Positions 25,664 to 34,189 are shown, counted from the stretch's first letter. The stretch is 64,000 bases of DNA from Paenibacillus taichungensis (GCF_003287275.1 NZ_QEVW01000014.1:248001-312000); one strand, 5' to 3'. The notes: generated from the sequence alone by a model not told the origin. Program-made: numbers and translations.

Positions 25664-26569
25664 ATGAACTACAAAGTGGAAGTTGATTTCGCGCCTATCT
25701 ATGAATGTGTAAGTAGCCTGACGGTTTTCATGAGCAAACAAAATCATAATGCTCTGGATGCTGGAAAACTATGGGTCAAAGAAGTGCAAGATCGGTTCGC
25801 ACCTGCCAAACTGCAACAAATGCGGGAGACGATGAAACTTGTAGATGATTTTAGCCTTGCACCTTACATCTGGAGTTGTCCTGGTGAACGCTCAGTGAGT
25901 GGTTTTTTGGATTGGCTTGAAGACCTAACCACAGGCCAGCTATATGACATCGCTGCTCATGTGAAGTTGTCCGTTCCCTCCAATCTCCCGGAATTGCGGA
26001 GCAGGACATCCGAAGCGCTTCGTGAATGGGATACCCACTATTTCAGCCAAATTGATTCGGCGATTATCGAAGGTCTTGCCTTAGAAGCTGAAACCAGACG
26101 GTCCAGTCTGAACGGGACCAATGACCTAGAGGTTTATGAGGAGGCAACGGAAGGTATGCGTCTATACCCCACCCCTCTACTAAAACAAGTGATTCTAATC
26201 CCTCAATATCATGCTCGGCCCTTTGTCACCTCAGCCATCTTTGATGAAGTGATTTTCACGAGTTACTCTGCCGATATTATCCCACCAGCAACGGGTCGGC
26301 CTGAACATCGGTTGTTGCGTCTAACTCGAGCATTGTCCGACGAAACCAGATTATACATCCTCCGCCTGTTGGCTGGAAGGCAGTTAACATTCACTGAGAT
26401 CGTTAGCGAAGTTAAACTTTCTAAGAGCACGGTACACTACCACCTTATCTCATTAAGAGCAGCGGGGCTTGTTATCGTGCATTATAACCAGAAAACGACC
26501 TCGTACAGCTTGCGTTTAGAAGCACTCAACAAACTATCGGAACAGATTTCAGGTTATATTGAAGAATGA
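25664..26569 (+). CDS. ArsR-type regulator with long N-terminal domain
   Basis: A 301-aa protein. The C-terminal 85 residues form an ArsR winged helix (R-L-T-R-A-L-S-D-E-T-R-L-Y-I-L-R-L-L, then L-S-K-S-T-V-H-Y-H-L-I-S-L-R-A-A-G-L-V). The N-terminal 215 residues form a separate domain, probably a sensor. Such long ArsR proteins are common in Bacillales next to MFS exporters. ATG 25664 is chosen (AGAGGGG about 11 nt upstream); the longer frame would begin within the palindrome at 25616-25637. It is co-transcribed with the MFS gene 39 bp downstream, which it probably represses. No metal-binding Cys pair is evident. Confidence 0.88.
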   Translation: MNYKVEVDFAPIYECVSSLTVFMSKQNHNALDAGKLWVKEVQDRFAPAKLQQMRETMKLVDDFSLAPYIWSCPGERSVSGFLDWLEDLTTGQLYDIAAHVKLSVPSNLPELRSRTSEALREWDTHYFSQIDSAIIEGLALEAETRRSSLNGTNDLEVYEEATEGMRLYPTPLLKQVILIPQYHARPFVTSAIFDEVIFTSYSADIIPPATGRPEHRLLRLTRALSDETRLYILRLLAGRQLTFTEIVSEVKLSKSTVHYHLISLRAAGLVIVHYNQKTTSYSLRLEALNKLSEQISGYIEE

Positions 26570-26608
26570 TGATAATGTCCTTTAACCCACGCACACGGAG
26601 GAACACTC

Positions 26609-27871
26609 ATGCTTAAGCGCAGTTATTATGGTTTACTAGCTACTGTCACTCTGAGTTCATTTGGTGACGTATTTGGTCTTCTGGCTATGGAATGGCTTGT
26701 CTATGAAATAACTGCATCTAAGATGGCCATGGGTGCGATGGCACTAAGCTTTAGCATTCCAGAAGTGGTCATTCGGTTGCTCGGGTCGCCGTTATCCGAT
26801 CGGTTACACCGAGGGCGGTTCATGGCAGTGCTTGCTTCTGTAAGGTTGCTTGCTCTCTTATTACCGCTGAGTCTGGGACTCGCAGGCCACTTGCAATTAT
26901 GGCACCTTTTTCTGGCCGCAGGACTAAGCGGGGCATGTTCTGCTCTATTCATGCCCACCGCAATGGCAATTGTTCCCGGAGTATCAGATGAGCGGAAACT
27001 GGTGCGTGCATTCGCGGTAATCGACGGCTGCCGTAATGCAGCTACTTTATTGGGCCCAGCCCTAGCCGGAGCTCTTACTGCTGTAGCTGGGGCATTGCCG
27101 ACGCTGGGCATCAACGCCGTTTGTTACACCGCCGCCATTGCCACGTTGCTCTATCTGCCCACAATGCAGAAGCCAGTAGCAGCTAAGCCCTCCTTTTCAT
27201 TTAAGGCTTATTTTAGAGATATCCATGAAGGTTTTTCCTTTTATCGTAGTTTTCCGGCCATGCTTTCGATTATGGGGATAGTTTCGATCAGCAACATGTC
27301 TTCTATAGCGATCTGGACGATGATGATTCCTTTTGTTCGTGAAGTGTTAGATCGGGATGCCGCTGCTATGGGCACACTCACCACTGCTTCAGCATGTGGC
27401 ACATTAGTAGGACTTTTGATCATCTCGTGCATGGGCGAAATCAAAAGACGACGGACAGTCATGCTGTGCAGCCTAGCCGCCATGGGGCTTTTTAACGCCT
27501 TACTGGGCCTGTTCCCGAGTTACCCATTTGCGCTCGTTGCTTTATGTGCCGCTGGTGCAGCAGGACCTTTCTTTGGTTCTCTCAGTTCATCATTACATGG
27601 CACGCTCGTCCCTGGACCTCTGCAAGGCCGAGTTAACTCAATACGGTTCCTCATTGGTGGCGGCCTGCAACCTGTAGGAGCTTTTGCAGGTGCAGCGATT
27701 GCAGAACTATATGGTATTCCTTTTTTATTCTTGTCTTTGGGTCTGCTCCCCTTGCTTTGTTCGGTTGCTGCAGCATTCCTTCCAAATCTGAAGAATTTAG
27801 ATGGTGATTTATCTGTTTTACAGAACAGAACGCAATTAAATTCTCATAACAAGGTAATAAAAACATTATAG
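26609..27871 (+). CDS. MFS transporter (12-TM)
   Basis: A 420-aa membrane protein with about 12 hydrophobic spans. It shows the MFS loop G-S-P-L-S-D-R-L-H-R-G-R-F-M between TM2 and TM3. It resembles the MFS_3/enterobactin-exporter-like proteins often paired with ArsR regulators. SD GGAGG is 7 nt before the ATG. Second gene of the ArsR operon. Substrate unknown; efflux of a toxic small molecule is the usual role. Confidence 0.92.
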   Translation: MLKRSYYGLLATVTLSSFGDVFGLLAMEWLVYEITASKMAMGAMALSFSIPEVVIRLLGSPLSDRLHRGRFMAVLASVRLLALLLPLSLGLAGHLQLWHLFLAAGLSGACSALFMPTAMAIVPGVSDERKLVRAFAVIDGCRNAATLLGPALAGALTAVAGALPTLGINAVCYTAAIATLLYLPTMQKPVAAKPSFSFKAYFRDIHEGFSFYRSFPAMLSIMGIVSISNMSSIAIWTMMIPFVREVLDRDAAAMGTLTTASACGTLVGLLIISCMGEIKRRRTVMLCSLAAMGLFNALLGLFPSYPFALVALCAAGAAGPFFGSLSSSLHGTLVPGPLQGRVNSIRFLIGGGLQPVGAFAGAAIAELYGIPFLFLSLGLLPLLCSVAAAFLPNLKNLDGDLSVLQNRTQLNSHNKVIKTL

Positions 27872-27912
27872 GAATATCATTTATAAAAAATAGGTGAATC
27901 TCTGGATTAGTC

Positions 27913-27960
27913 GTGTGTATCCGGTTTAGCTGACTTTTAATCTGCAAACCGGATACACAC
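27913..27960. repeat. Perfect 15-bp inverted repeat
   Basis: GTGTGTATCCGGTTT (27913-27927) and its exact complement (27946-27960) flank an 18-nt loop, 41 bp after the MFS gene. It may serve as its terminator; an A run follows instead of T on the plus strand. Confidence 0.6.
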
Positions 27961-27971
27961 CACATAAAAAA

Positions 27972-28003
27972 GAACGACAATCCTGATCAAGGCATTGTCG
28001 TTC
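27972..28003 (-). terminator. Terminator of the nitroreductase operon
   Basis: GAACGACAAT / ATTGTCGTTC 10-bp stem with a 12-nt loop; minus-strand TTTTTT follows. It ends the operon whose last gene stops at 28041. Confidence 0.75.
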
Positions 28004-28040
28004 CTCATTCATATCAATTCTCTTCCCTATATCTTCCCCG

Positions 28041-28526
28041 CTACAACAGTTCGAAATGAAGCTGAGGTTCAGCTATCTCAGCTTTCGCTTCCGGCTGTTC
28101 GGCACCATATCCCAATTCCAGAACCGCAGCAATTCGCTCATTGCCTAACACGCCAAACGTTTCAGCACGATTCCGGTCGTACATCCAGTCATGCAGCGTG
28201 CTGCGCACACCCAGGCCCTGTTCATGGGCAAGCAAACGGAAATTTTGGATCAGACAGCAGACGGCTGCAAAGTCCTCTTCCCGCTTATGATAATCCGCCT
28301 CTTCCTTTACCAAGACCAGAAGATAGGCTGGAGCGTGCTCCTGTAATCCCTGCATGAGTTTCCCATTACGGTTATCGGCAAAAATAAATCGCCACGGCTC
28401 ACGAAGTCCATCATTTGGCGCCCACACGGCGTGATTGAGCAATTCAAGGATTAGCTCCTGTGATACCGGTCGATCCAAAAAATCTTTTGGACTGTGTATG
28501 CCTCCTTGCAGATCGGCTAATTCCAT
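28041..28526 (-). CDS. Nitroreductase-family protein (short)
   Basis: A 161-aa FMN-dependent nitroreductase-fold protein. N-H-A-V-W-A-P-N-D-G-L-R-E-P-W-R-F matches the flavin-binding core, and A-A-V-C-C-L-I-Q-N-F-R-L-L-A-H-E-Q-G-L-G the dimer helix. The usual RRSxRxF opening is replaced by G-I-H-S-P-K-D-F, so one FMN-phosphate Arg is missing. ATG 28526 has GGGAGG 9 nt upstream; the longer frame would overlap the preceding gene. It directly follows a second nitroreductase in a MarR-led operon. Confidence 0.85.
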   Translation of the reverse strand: MELADLQGGIHSPKDFLDRPVSQELILELLNHAVWAPNDGLREPWRFIFADNRNGKLMQGLQEHAPAYLLVLVKEEADYHKREEDFAAVCCLIQNFRLLAHEQGLGVRSTLHDWMYDRNRAETFGVLGNERIAAVLELGYGAEQPEAKAEIAEPQLHFELL

Positions 28527-28543
28527 TTTTACTTCCTCCCCTT

Positions 28544-29128
28544 CTACGTAGTTTGACCCTGAAATACAGTCCACTTTTGCTCAGCAGGTGTTCTTTTCCG
28601 GCTTCTTGGCGCTTTGTCGTAATATCCCATATGAAGAATGCCAACAAATCTTTCATCCTCACGTAGTCCAATGCCTTTGAAAAATCCTTCATTCTGAATC
28701 ATGGACTCTGTATCCCACAACATTCCTAACCCTTTTTCCCATCCCAGCAGTTGGAAGCTCTGCATCATCCCGCAGGCTGCCGCATAATTGCGGTCATTGG
28801 TCAGACGATCCGGTCCTACAGTCGACATAACAATGACGTGAGCTGGAATATCGGTAAACCTCTTTTTAAAAACATCCAGCAATTTACCTGGAATCAGCTT
28901 GCCGAGCTTGCTCTGCGACATCTGTTCCAGCATGCAGTCCACCAACCGTTTGCGTGCTTCGGGAGTTCCAGCATACACAACACGCCATGAGCCAGCTTCA
29001 ACAGATGGTTGAAGCCGTGTGGCCTTGTGCAACAATTCAACAACCAACTCCTGTTCCACCGGTATTGAATTACATTTACGAATACTTCTGCGTTCCCTGA
29101 TTAATTCTGTCAGGCTCAAGTTATTCAC
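28544..29128 (-). CDS. Nitroreductase-family oxidoreductase
   Basis: A 194-aa nitroreductase with the standard opening E-R-R-S-I-R-K (residues about 12-18), W-R-V-V-Y-A-G and the A-A-A-C-G-M-M-Q-S-F helix. It should bind FMN as a dimer and reduce nitro compounds, quinones or related electrophiles with NAD(P)H. The start may be GTG 29128 (SD AAGGAG almost adjacent) or TTG 29119 (10 nt spacing). It lies 11 bp after the MarR gene and 17 bp before the shorter paralogue. Confidence 0.9.
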   Translation of the reverse strand: MNNLSLTELIRERRSIRKCNSIPVEQELVVELLHKATRLQPSVEAGSWRVVYAGTPEARKRLVDCMLEQMSQSKLGKLIPGKLLDVFKKRFTDIPAHVIVMSTVGPDRLTNDRNYAAACGMMQSFQLLGWEKGLGMLWDTESMIQNEGFFKGIGLREDERFVGILHMGYYDKAPRSRKRTPAEQKWTVFQGQTT

Positions 29129-29139
29129 TCTCCTTCAGT

Positions 29140-29622
29140 TTATCTGGACTCCATATCCATGCTGCTGTCTTGAAGAAATCGATGTATTATTTTCAGCTCA
29201 GGTTCCGAATATTTGTCCAAAGATTGATAAAACCGTTCAGCCTCGAGTACATGCAGACGTTCATGCAGTTCAAAGATCTTCTTGCCTTGTGGTGACAACC
29301 GGAAATAGCTCTCCTTTTTGTTGTCATTCATTTTCGTACGTTTAACGAATCCTTCCTCCAGCAGTTTGTTGCCTATCTTGGTAATGCTTGCTTTGGACAA
29401 ATTCATCGCCTCGGCAATACCAGTGTTGTTAATAGGCTCATGCTTGCCAATGCAATCTATCATATGAATCGCGGTCAAATGCTGAGGGATTTTGTCCATG
29501 CTTTCCCGCTGGGCGATACTTAGAAAATGTTCAATTTCCGTATCCTTGTGATTCTCATATACATGTAAAAAGCGGATAAATTGGTCATACAGTAACTGTT
29601 TTGATCGATCGTTTGAATCCAT
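29140..29622 (-). CDS. MarR-family transcriptional regulator
   Basis: A 160-aa MarR winged-helix protein. Recognition region: N-N-T-G-I-A-E-A-M-N-L-S-K-A-S-I-T-K-I-G, wing: V-K-R-T-K-M-N-D-N-K-K-E-S-Y-F. ATG 29622 has AAGGAG 10 nt upstream. As first gene of the operon with two nitroreductases, it probably represses them until an electrophile or aromatic compound is present. This inference comes from gene order and from MarR/nitroreductase pairs known in Bacillales. The sensing residues are not obvious. Confidence 0.92.
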   Translation of the reverse strand: MDSNDRSKQLLYDQFIRFLHVYENHKDTEIEHFLSIAQRESMDKIPQHLTAIHMIDCIGKHEPINNTGIAEAMNLSKASITKIGNKLLEEGFVKRTKMNDNKKESYFRLSPQGKKIFELHERLHVLEAERFYQSLDKYSEPELKIIHRFLQDSSMDMESR

Positions 29623-29761
29623 TCTTCAATCGCTCCTTATTTACCTATAAATAATAAAAAAACCTTAAATAATGAATCTAATGCACTAATTCAACCGCAA
29701 ATAGTTTACTGGTTAACAATAATATATCATAAGTGAGAACAGTTATCAAATCCATTAACTA

Positions 29762-29790
29762 TTGAACAATTCTGCTTTTTCAAGTAGTAT
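29762..29790 (+). promoter_or_regulatory. folD promoter
   Basis: TTGAAC (29762-29767), 17 bp, TAGTAT (29785-29790). The start would be near 29797, just before the ZTP aptamer. Confidence 0.55.
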
Positions 29791-29811
29791 CAATCTAAAC
29801 AATTTAAAACG

Positions 29812-29884
29812 ATCATATGTAACTGGCGAACACGGTGAACCGTGAGGGAGCATATGGTTTTGTAATAAGCCGTACGCCTGGGCA
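29812..29884 (+). ncRNA. ZTP (pfl) riboswitch aptamer
   Basis: Matches the pfl-motif pattern. P1 pairs CATATG (29814-29819) with CATATG near 29850. The conserved ACTGGCG follows P1. A hairpin CACGGT/ACCGTG is followed by GAGGGAGCA, and the invariant CGCCTGGGCA forms the 3' pseudoknot part (29875-29884). It sits before folD, a well-known ZTP-riboswitch target, and runs straight into a terminator. ZTP/ZMP accumulates when 10-formyl-THF is low and turns expression on. Confidence 0.92.
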
Positions 29885-29919
29885 GAGGTAAGGAATATTT
29901 ATTTCCTTGCCTCTTTTTT
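29884..29919 (+). terminator. Riboswitch-controlled terminator
   Basis: AGAGGTAAGGAA / TTCCTTGCCTCT stem (one T-G pair) and TTTTTT, directly overlapping the end of the aptamer. It is the expression platform for folD. Confidence 0.9.
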
Positions 29920-29941
29920 ATGTTGAAAGGGCGATGTGAAA

Positions 29942-30793
29942 ATGAGTACTGACAAACTGATCTTGAATGGACAAACGGTAGCGGACTTTATGAAGGAAGA
30001 CATGGCCTCGAAGGTTGCCATACTTAAGGAAAAAGGCATTCAGCCTTGTCTCGCTACAATTCTCGTCGGAGATGATCCTTCTTCAGCGACCTATGTACGT
30101 ATGAAAGGAAATGCTTGTGCTCGCTTAGGCGTGCAATCCATTAAGGTTGTTCTTTCTGCGGATACCACCACAGATGAATTAATTCAAGAAATTAACAAGC
30201 TAAATGATGACCCTTCCGTACACGGTATTTTGCTTCAGCACCCTGTCCCGAATCACATCGATGAAAGAGCAGCTTTTGATGCCATTAGTATCGAGAAGGA
30301 CGTTGACGGTGTAACGACCCTCGGTTTTGCACTTAATGCTTTTGGAGACGCAGAATTCCCTTCCTGTACACCACAGGCTATTATGCGTATTCTGGATTTC
30401 TACAATATTCAGATCGAGGGCAAACATGCGGTTGTCATCGGAAGAAGCCCTATTCTGGGCAAACCTGTCTCAGCCATGCTGCTAAACCGGAATGCAACGG
30501 TGACGACTTGCCACTCCAAAACCGTGAATCTGGAGGAAATCGTGAAGCTTGGCGATATCATAATTGCAGCCGTGGGCAAACCGCTCTTTGTTAAAGGCGA
30601 CTGGATTAAACCAGGTGCTGTCGTTATTGATGCTGGTTATAACAAAGGCAACGTCGGAGATGTGGACTACGAAGCTTGCTTTGTTCCTTCTTCAGCAATT
30701 ACACCTGTACCGGGCGGTGTTGGTCCTGTAACAATTGCGACGCTCATCGAACATACGATTAAATCTGCCTACAAGCTGTCTGAAAATGCATAA
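29942..30793 (+). CDS. folD: Methylene-THF dehydrogenase / methenyl-THF cyclohydrolase
   Basis: A 283-aa bifunctional FolD of normal length. Y-V-R-M-K-G holds the catalytic Tyr-xxx-Lys pair, V-H-G-I-L-L-Q-H-P-V-P is the folate-site signature, and G-R-S-P-I-L-G-K-P-V and P-V-P-G-G-V-G-P-V-T the NADP-domain signatures. It interconverts 5,10-methylene-THF and 10-formyl-THF for purine synthesis. ATG 29942 is 10 nt from AAAGGG; a GTG at 29936 is too close to the SD. It is controlled by the ZTP riboswitch, which fits its role in formyl-folate supply. Probably monocistronic. Confidence 0.97.
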   Translation: MSTDKLILNGQTVADFMKEDMASKVAILKEKGIQPCLATILVGDDPSSATYVRMKGNACARLGVQSIKVVLSADTTTDELIQEINKLNDDPSVHGILLQHPVPNHIDERAAFDAISIEKDVDGVTTLGFALNAFGDAEFPSCTPQAIMRILDFYNIQIEGKHAVVIGRSPILGKPVSAMLLNRNATVTTCHSKTVNLEEIVKLGDIIIAAVGKPLFVKGDWIKPGAVVIDAGYNKGNVGDVDYEACFVPSSAITPVPGGVGPVTIATLIEHTIKSAYKLSENA

Positions 30794-30807
30794 ATGAATT
30801 AGCCAAA

Positions 30808-30845
30808 AACAAGGTCCCTCCATTTGACGAGGGGCCTGTTTTGTC
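30808..30845 (+). terminator. Terminator after folD
   Basis: AACAAGGTCCCTC pairs with GAGGGGCCTGTT (one bulge) and T-rich sequence follows. Confidence 0.7.
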
Positions 30846-30959
30846 TTTGAATCAGCTCGAATTGAAAATAAGAAAATATATATTTCTTTTTTTCTCTTTT
30901 TACAAACGGACCATATCTATATTATTATGAACAAGGCTTAGGAAGGAGATAAACATAAC

Positions 30960-31724
30960 TTGAAACCTTTAGTACAGCTCCTGCATTTCGGTTATCATCA
31001 GGCGATGAGTTGCATTTTTCCTGTGGCGATCTTTGGAACGTTGGCCCTTTCTAGCGTTATTCAGATACCTCTTCTCTATCGTTATGATGCCATTCTGCTT
31101 GTTTTATTAGCAGTACAATACCTTATGTACCGGAGCGGATTGGAAACACGTGATGAAATCAAAGTCATATGTATATTTCACGTGATTGGATTGGTACTGG
31201 AGATGTATAAGGTATGGATGGGGTCCTGGTCATACCCCGAGCCTGGTTATACCAAGCTCTTTGGTGTCCCCCTTTATAGCGGATTTATGTATGCAAGTGT
31301 AGCAAGCTTTATGTGTCAAATATGGCGCAGATTGCGTATGGACATGACGGGCTGGCCTGGGTTTGCATCTTCGGTTCTGTTAGGAGGAGCCATCTATATC
31401 AACTTTTTCACACATCATTTTATTCCCGATTTCCGTTGGTGGTTGACCGCTCTGGTATTTATTGTTTTTCGAAAAACATGGATTATCTATCGGGTACGAT
31501 TAACTACCTATCGAATGCCGTTAACACTCGCTTTTATCATCGTAGGTTTTTTCATCTGGACCGCTGAAAATATAGCTACATTTTTTAACGGCTGGAAATA
31601 TCCTGACCAACATGACTCCTGGCAGCTGGTCAGTTTTAGCAAGATCAGTTCGTGGTTCCTTTTGGTGATTATTAGTGTCATCATTGTGGCCCAATTGAAA
31701 TATGTCAAAGCTAATCGAAAATAA
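30960..31724 (+). CDS. DUF817 family membrane protein
   Basis: A 254-aa polytopic membrane protein of family DUF817, with about seven hydrophobic spans. Conserved-looking clusters include M-G-S-W-S-Y-P-E-P-G, T-H-H-F-I-P-D-F-R-W-W and A-E-N-I-A-T-F-F-N-G-W-K-Y-P. The start is TTG at 30960, 12 nt after AAGGAG. It is 16 bp upstream of uppP, so they are likely co-transcribed, hinting at an envelope or lipid-linked role. The biochemical function of DUF817 is unknown to me. Confidence 0.85.
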   Translation: MKPLVQLLHFGYHQAMSCIFPVAIFGTLALSSVIQIPLLYRYDAILLVLLAVQYLMYRSGLETRDEIKVICIFHVIGLVLEMYKVWMGSWSYPEPGYTKLFGVPLYSGFMYASVASFMCQIWRRLRMDMTGWPGFASSVLLGGAIYINFFTHHFIPDFRWWLTALVFIVFRKTWIIYRVRLTTYRMPLTLAFIIVGFFIWTAENIATFFNGWKYPDQHDSWQLVSFSKISSWFLLVIISVIIVAQLKYVKANRK

Positions 31725-31740
31725 TGAGTAGGAGGATACA

Positions 31741-32553
31741 ATGGAAGACTTTATTTTGTGGTTGAAATATGTGTTATTGGGTGTCGTGCAAGGGGCTACA
31801 GAGCCTATTCCGGTTTCTTCAAGCGGACATTTGATTATCGTTCAACGATTGCTTGGCATGGAGCAGAACGGATTATCCTTTGAAATTTTGACGAACACCG
31901 CCTCACTGATTGCCATTATGTTTATCTTTCGGGAAGATATCAAAAAACTTATTGTAGGAGGCTGGCGATTCCTAGTCTCTCGCAATGCGGAGTACAGAGC
32001 AGATTTTATGTTTTGTCTATACATAATCATTGGTACCCTCCCTGCTGCGATCGGGGCTGTGCTATTCAAGGATAAAATTGAAGAAATATTCACTTCTGTC
32101 TATACGGTTGCGATTAGTCTACTAATTACAGGGATTGCCCTATGGCTCATTCGAAACCTTCGTGGGCGCAAAAGAGATGGCGATTTGTCTGCAAAAGACG
32201 CAGTACTGGTGGGTCTGGCCCAAGCGGTGGCTCTTATTCCGGGAATAAGCCGCTCTGGTGCAACAGTTATTGCATCAATTGCTGTCGGGATGAAACAAGA
32301 AACGGCGTTGAAATTTTCCTTTATGCTCTACATTCCGATTAGCATCGGCGGGGTAATATTAGGAGCTTCTGACATCGTAACCGATCCGCACCGAGCGCAG
32401 TTGGCTATACCTTACATTTTAGCGTTCATTACGACCCTTATCGTAACCTACTTTTCAATGAAATGGTTCATGGGAATTATGGCAAGAGGGAACTTGATTT
32501 ACTTTTCATACTATTGCTTTATAGTCGGAATACTTTTACTTATTTTTTTGTAA
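31741..32553 (+). CDS. uppP: Undecaprenyl-diphosphatase (BacA/UppP family)
   Basis: A 270-aa membrane phosphatase. Both catalytic motifs are intact: E21-P-I-P-V-S-S-S-G-H30 and P-G-I-S-R171-S-G-A-T. It removes a phosphate from undecaprenyl diphosphate to recycle the cell-wall lipid carrier; extra copies give bacitracin tolerance. SD AGGAGG is 6 nt before the ATG. Second gene after DUF817, followed by a strong terminator. Confidence 0.96.
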   Translation: MEDFILWLKYVLLGVVQGATEPIPVSSSGHLIIVQRLLGMEQNGLSFEILTNTASLIAIMFIFREDIKKLIVGGWRFLVSRNAEYRADFMFCLYIIIGTLPAAIGAVLFKDKIEEIFTSVYTVAISLLITGIALWLIRNLRGRKRDGDLSAKDAVLVGLAQAVALIPGISRSGATVIASIAVGMKQETALKFSFMLYIPISIGGVILGASDIVTDPHRAQLAIPYILAFITTLIVTYFSMKWFMGIMARGNLIYFSYYCFIVGILLLIFL

Positions 32554-32576
32554 ACCCGAATTTCCTTGTAACGTAT

Positions 32577-32613
32577 AAGGGAACAACCCTCAACAGTGGT
32601 TGTTCCCTTTTTA
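32577..32613 (+). terminator. Terminator after uppP
   Basis: AAGGGAACAACC / GGTTGTTCCCTT stem, 9-nt loop and a T run. Confidence 0.9.
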
Positions 32614-32668
32614 TTGTTTTCCAAACTTGACGATCCCGCCCTACTTGCAGGTTCCGTACGAATACTCA

Positions 32669-33382
32669 TTAACGCTCTCCAAGAACCATGGAACCCATGC
32701 CATTCGGATCATCAATTTGTTTATGGGTTATGAGCTCTCCTCTATCGTTGAATCCCTTTATTTCATAAGGAATTGTTGCAGACGAGGGCAGTGTTACAAA
32801 CCAGATTATGCTTTCCGGTCCCACCTCAACCAACTTGGCTTCGGTAACTGCTGGTTTCTCATCCCCCTCGAACTCGACAGTTACACGCTGAATAGCCTGG
32901 TCTAATATATGTCCAAACAGCATAGGGAAAGGTGTCGATATATGACTCAATTCAGGCATGCTCATATAATCCATTGCAGACGTGAATTGAGATGATTCCC
33001 CAATAGAATATCCGCCACCCCAAGCCCACTTCCATCCGAACATTATTTTCCGAGCATATTCCATTTGAAGATTGCTGTTATTCTTCTGACCAACTTTTTG
33101 TTTAAACAAAATCATGCCGCCGTCTACCGGTTCTTGATAAATAATTTGTAATGAATCATCCTTACCTCTAAACTTCTGAATGGATTCTTCAGCAGTTTTC
33201 CCTATAGGAATATGGATGGTTTCACTCATTCCCATCGCTTTGGACATACGCCGATCGGCTAATCCGCCAGGTCTGTCATTAACATAAACAAATGCGATGC
33301 ATGATATGAGCAAAAGTAAAATGATTAACGCAGTAATTCGAATGATTCGTTTGCTTCGCATTTTCGGCATTACGATGTCCAC
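32669..33382 (-). CDS. Membrane-anchored protein of unknown function
   Basis: About 233-237 aa. One N-terminal span (I-I-R-I-T-A-L-I-I-L-L-L-L-I-S-C-I) after a basic stretch is followed by an extracellular domain of about 200 residues with no motif I recognise. GTG 33382 is 3 nt from the SD (AAGGAG) and ATG 33370 is 15 nt away, so the start is uncertain. It lies 25 bp after the lipoprotein gene, probably the second gene of a two-gene operon. Role unknown; an envelope or sensor role is a guess. Confidence 0.75.
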   Translation of the reverse strand: MDIVMPKMRSKRIIRITALIILLLLISCIAFVYVNDRPGGLADRRMSKAMGMSETIHIPIGKTAEESIQKFRGKDDSLQIIYQEPVDGGMILFKQKVGQKNNSNLQMEYARKIMFGWKWAWGGGYSIGESSQFTSAMDYMSMPELSHISTPFPMLFGHILDQAIQRVTVEFEGDEKPAVTEAKLVEVGPESIIWFVTLPSSATIPYEIKGFNDRGELITHKQIDDPNGMGSMVLGER

Positions 33383-33407
33383 TCACTCCTTAAGATGACG
33401 ATGATAA

Positions 33408-34040
33408 CTATTCGCCCTGAACCGTAGATAAGGACACAAGGACCGGACCAGCGAAATCGGAGGCTTCTTCCCCTTTGGGATTATGAAGACGGAATAAAAA
33501 AGCGTCACCTTTTTCTGATTTCCAGACCATATAATCGTTTATCCCTTTTTCACCTGAGGCTTGAAGATAAAGCTCAGCGAAACCAAGCGGGTGCTCAATC
33601 AGCTCCCCACTATAATCAGTCACCGCACCGAATTTGTCCAATTCTTCTCGCCCATCTGTCTCAAGCTTTTCCAGATCATAATCAGAGGGCAGCGGTTTAA
33701 TATCCACATAGTAGTCCGGATTGCTTGTCAGCGACAAGCGACCTTTGGCAGCTTCAAAAGAAAACTTCTCAAACACGTACAATGTAAAACCTTCTCCTTG
33801 ATGCAAGGTGGCCGTTCGTGATGAATTCCCTTCACCTGTCATCAAATCAAAATTTTCTGTGTGCGGTCGTGTCGTTTCCGATGTTTCCTCATTTTCTGTG
33901 GTGGGAGCTGTAACCGATTCATTTGTTGGTGCTGACGGTTCAGAGGTTGCTGGCGGCTCTGTTTCTCCAGAGCAAGCTGTAAGTGCAAGAAACAAGACGA
34001 ACATCGGGATTTTAACAAAAACAGAACGAAGTTCTTTCAA
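33408..34040 (-). CDS. Lipoprotein of unknown function
   Basis: A 210-aa lipoprotein with lipobox A-L-T-A-C near residue 23, then a Thr/Pro/Glu-rich linker to about residue 60. The globular domain has G-F-T-L-Y-V-F-E-K-F-S-F and L-G-F-A-E-L-Y. TTG 34040 is chosen because AAGGAG lies 8 nt upstream; the GTG at 34049 overlaps the SD. It is first in a pair with the membrane-anchored protein downstream. I do not recognise the family. Confidence 0.78.
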   Translation of the reverse strand: MKELRSVFVKIPMFVLFLALTACSGETEPPATSEPSAPTNESVTAPTTENEETSETTRPHTENFDLMTGEGNSSRTATLHQGEGFTLYVFEKFSFEAAKGRLSLTSNPDYYVDIKPLPSDYDLEKLETDGREELDKFGAVTDYSGELIEHPLGFAELYLQASGEKGINDYMVWKSEKGDAFLFRLHNPKGEEASDFAGPVLVSLSTVQGE

Positions 34041-34162
34041 TTGTATCACTCCTTACGAGTTTAATGGTCAATATGTTATTACCCATGAAAACGTATGGAA
34101 ACCATACGATTGCCCCTTCCCACTCCATTCAATACCTGAACAATATAGTATGTCTAAAACAA

Positions 34163-34189
34163 AAAAAGTCGCCATAATGGCGACTTTTT
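34163..34189 (-). terminator. Symmetrical terminator
   Basis: AAAAAGTCGCCAT and its complement with almost no loop; A and T runs on both sides let it work in either direction. It ends the bshB2 gene 30 bp upstream on the minus strand. Confidence 0.85.

Noticed and set aside
27913..27960. 15-bp inverted repeat as a mobile-element end or MITE
   Set aside because: No target duplication or second copy seen; a hairpin after the MFS gene explains it.
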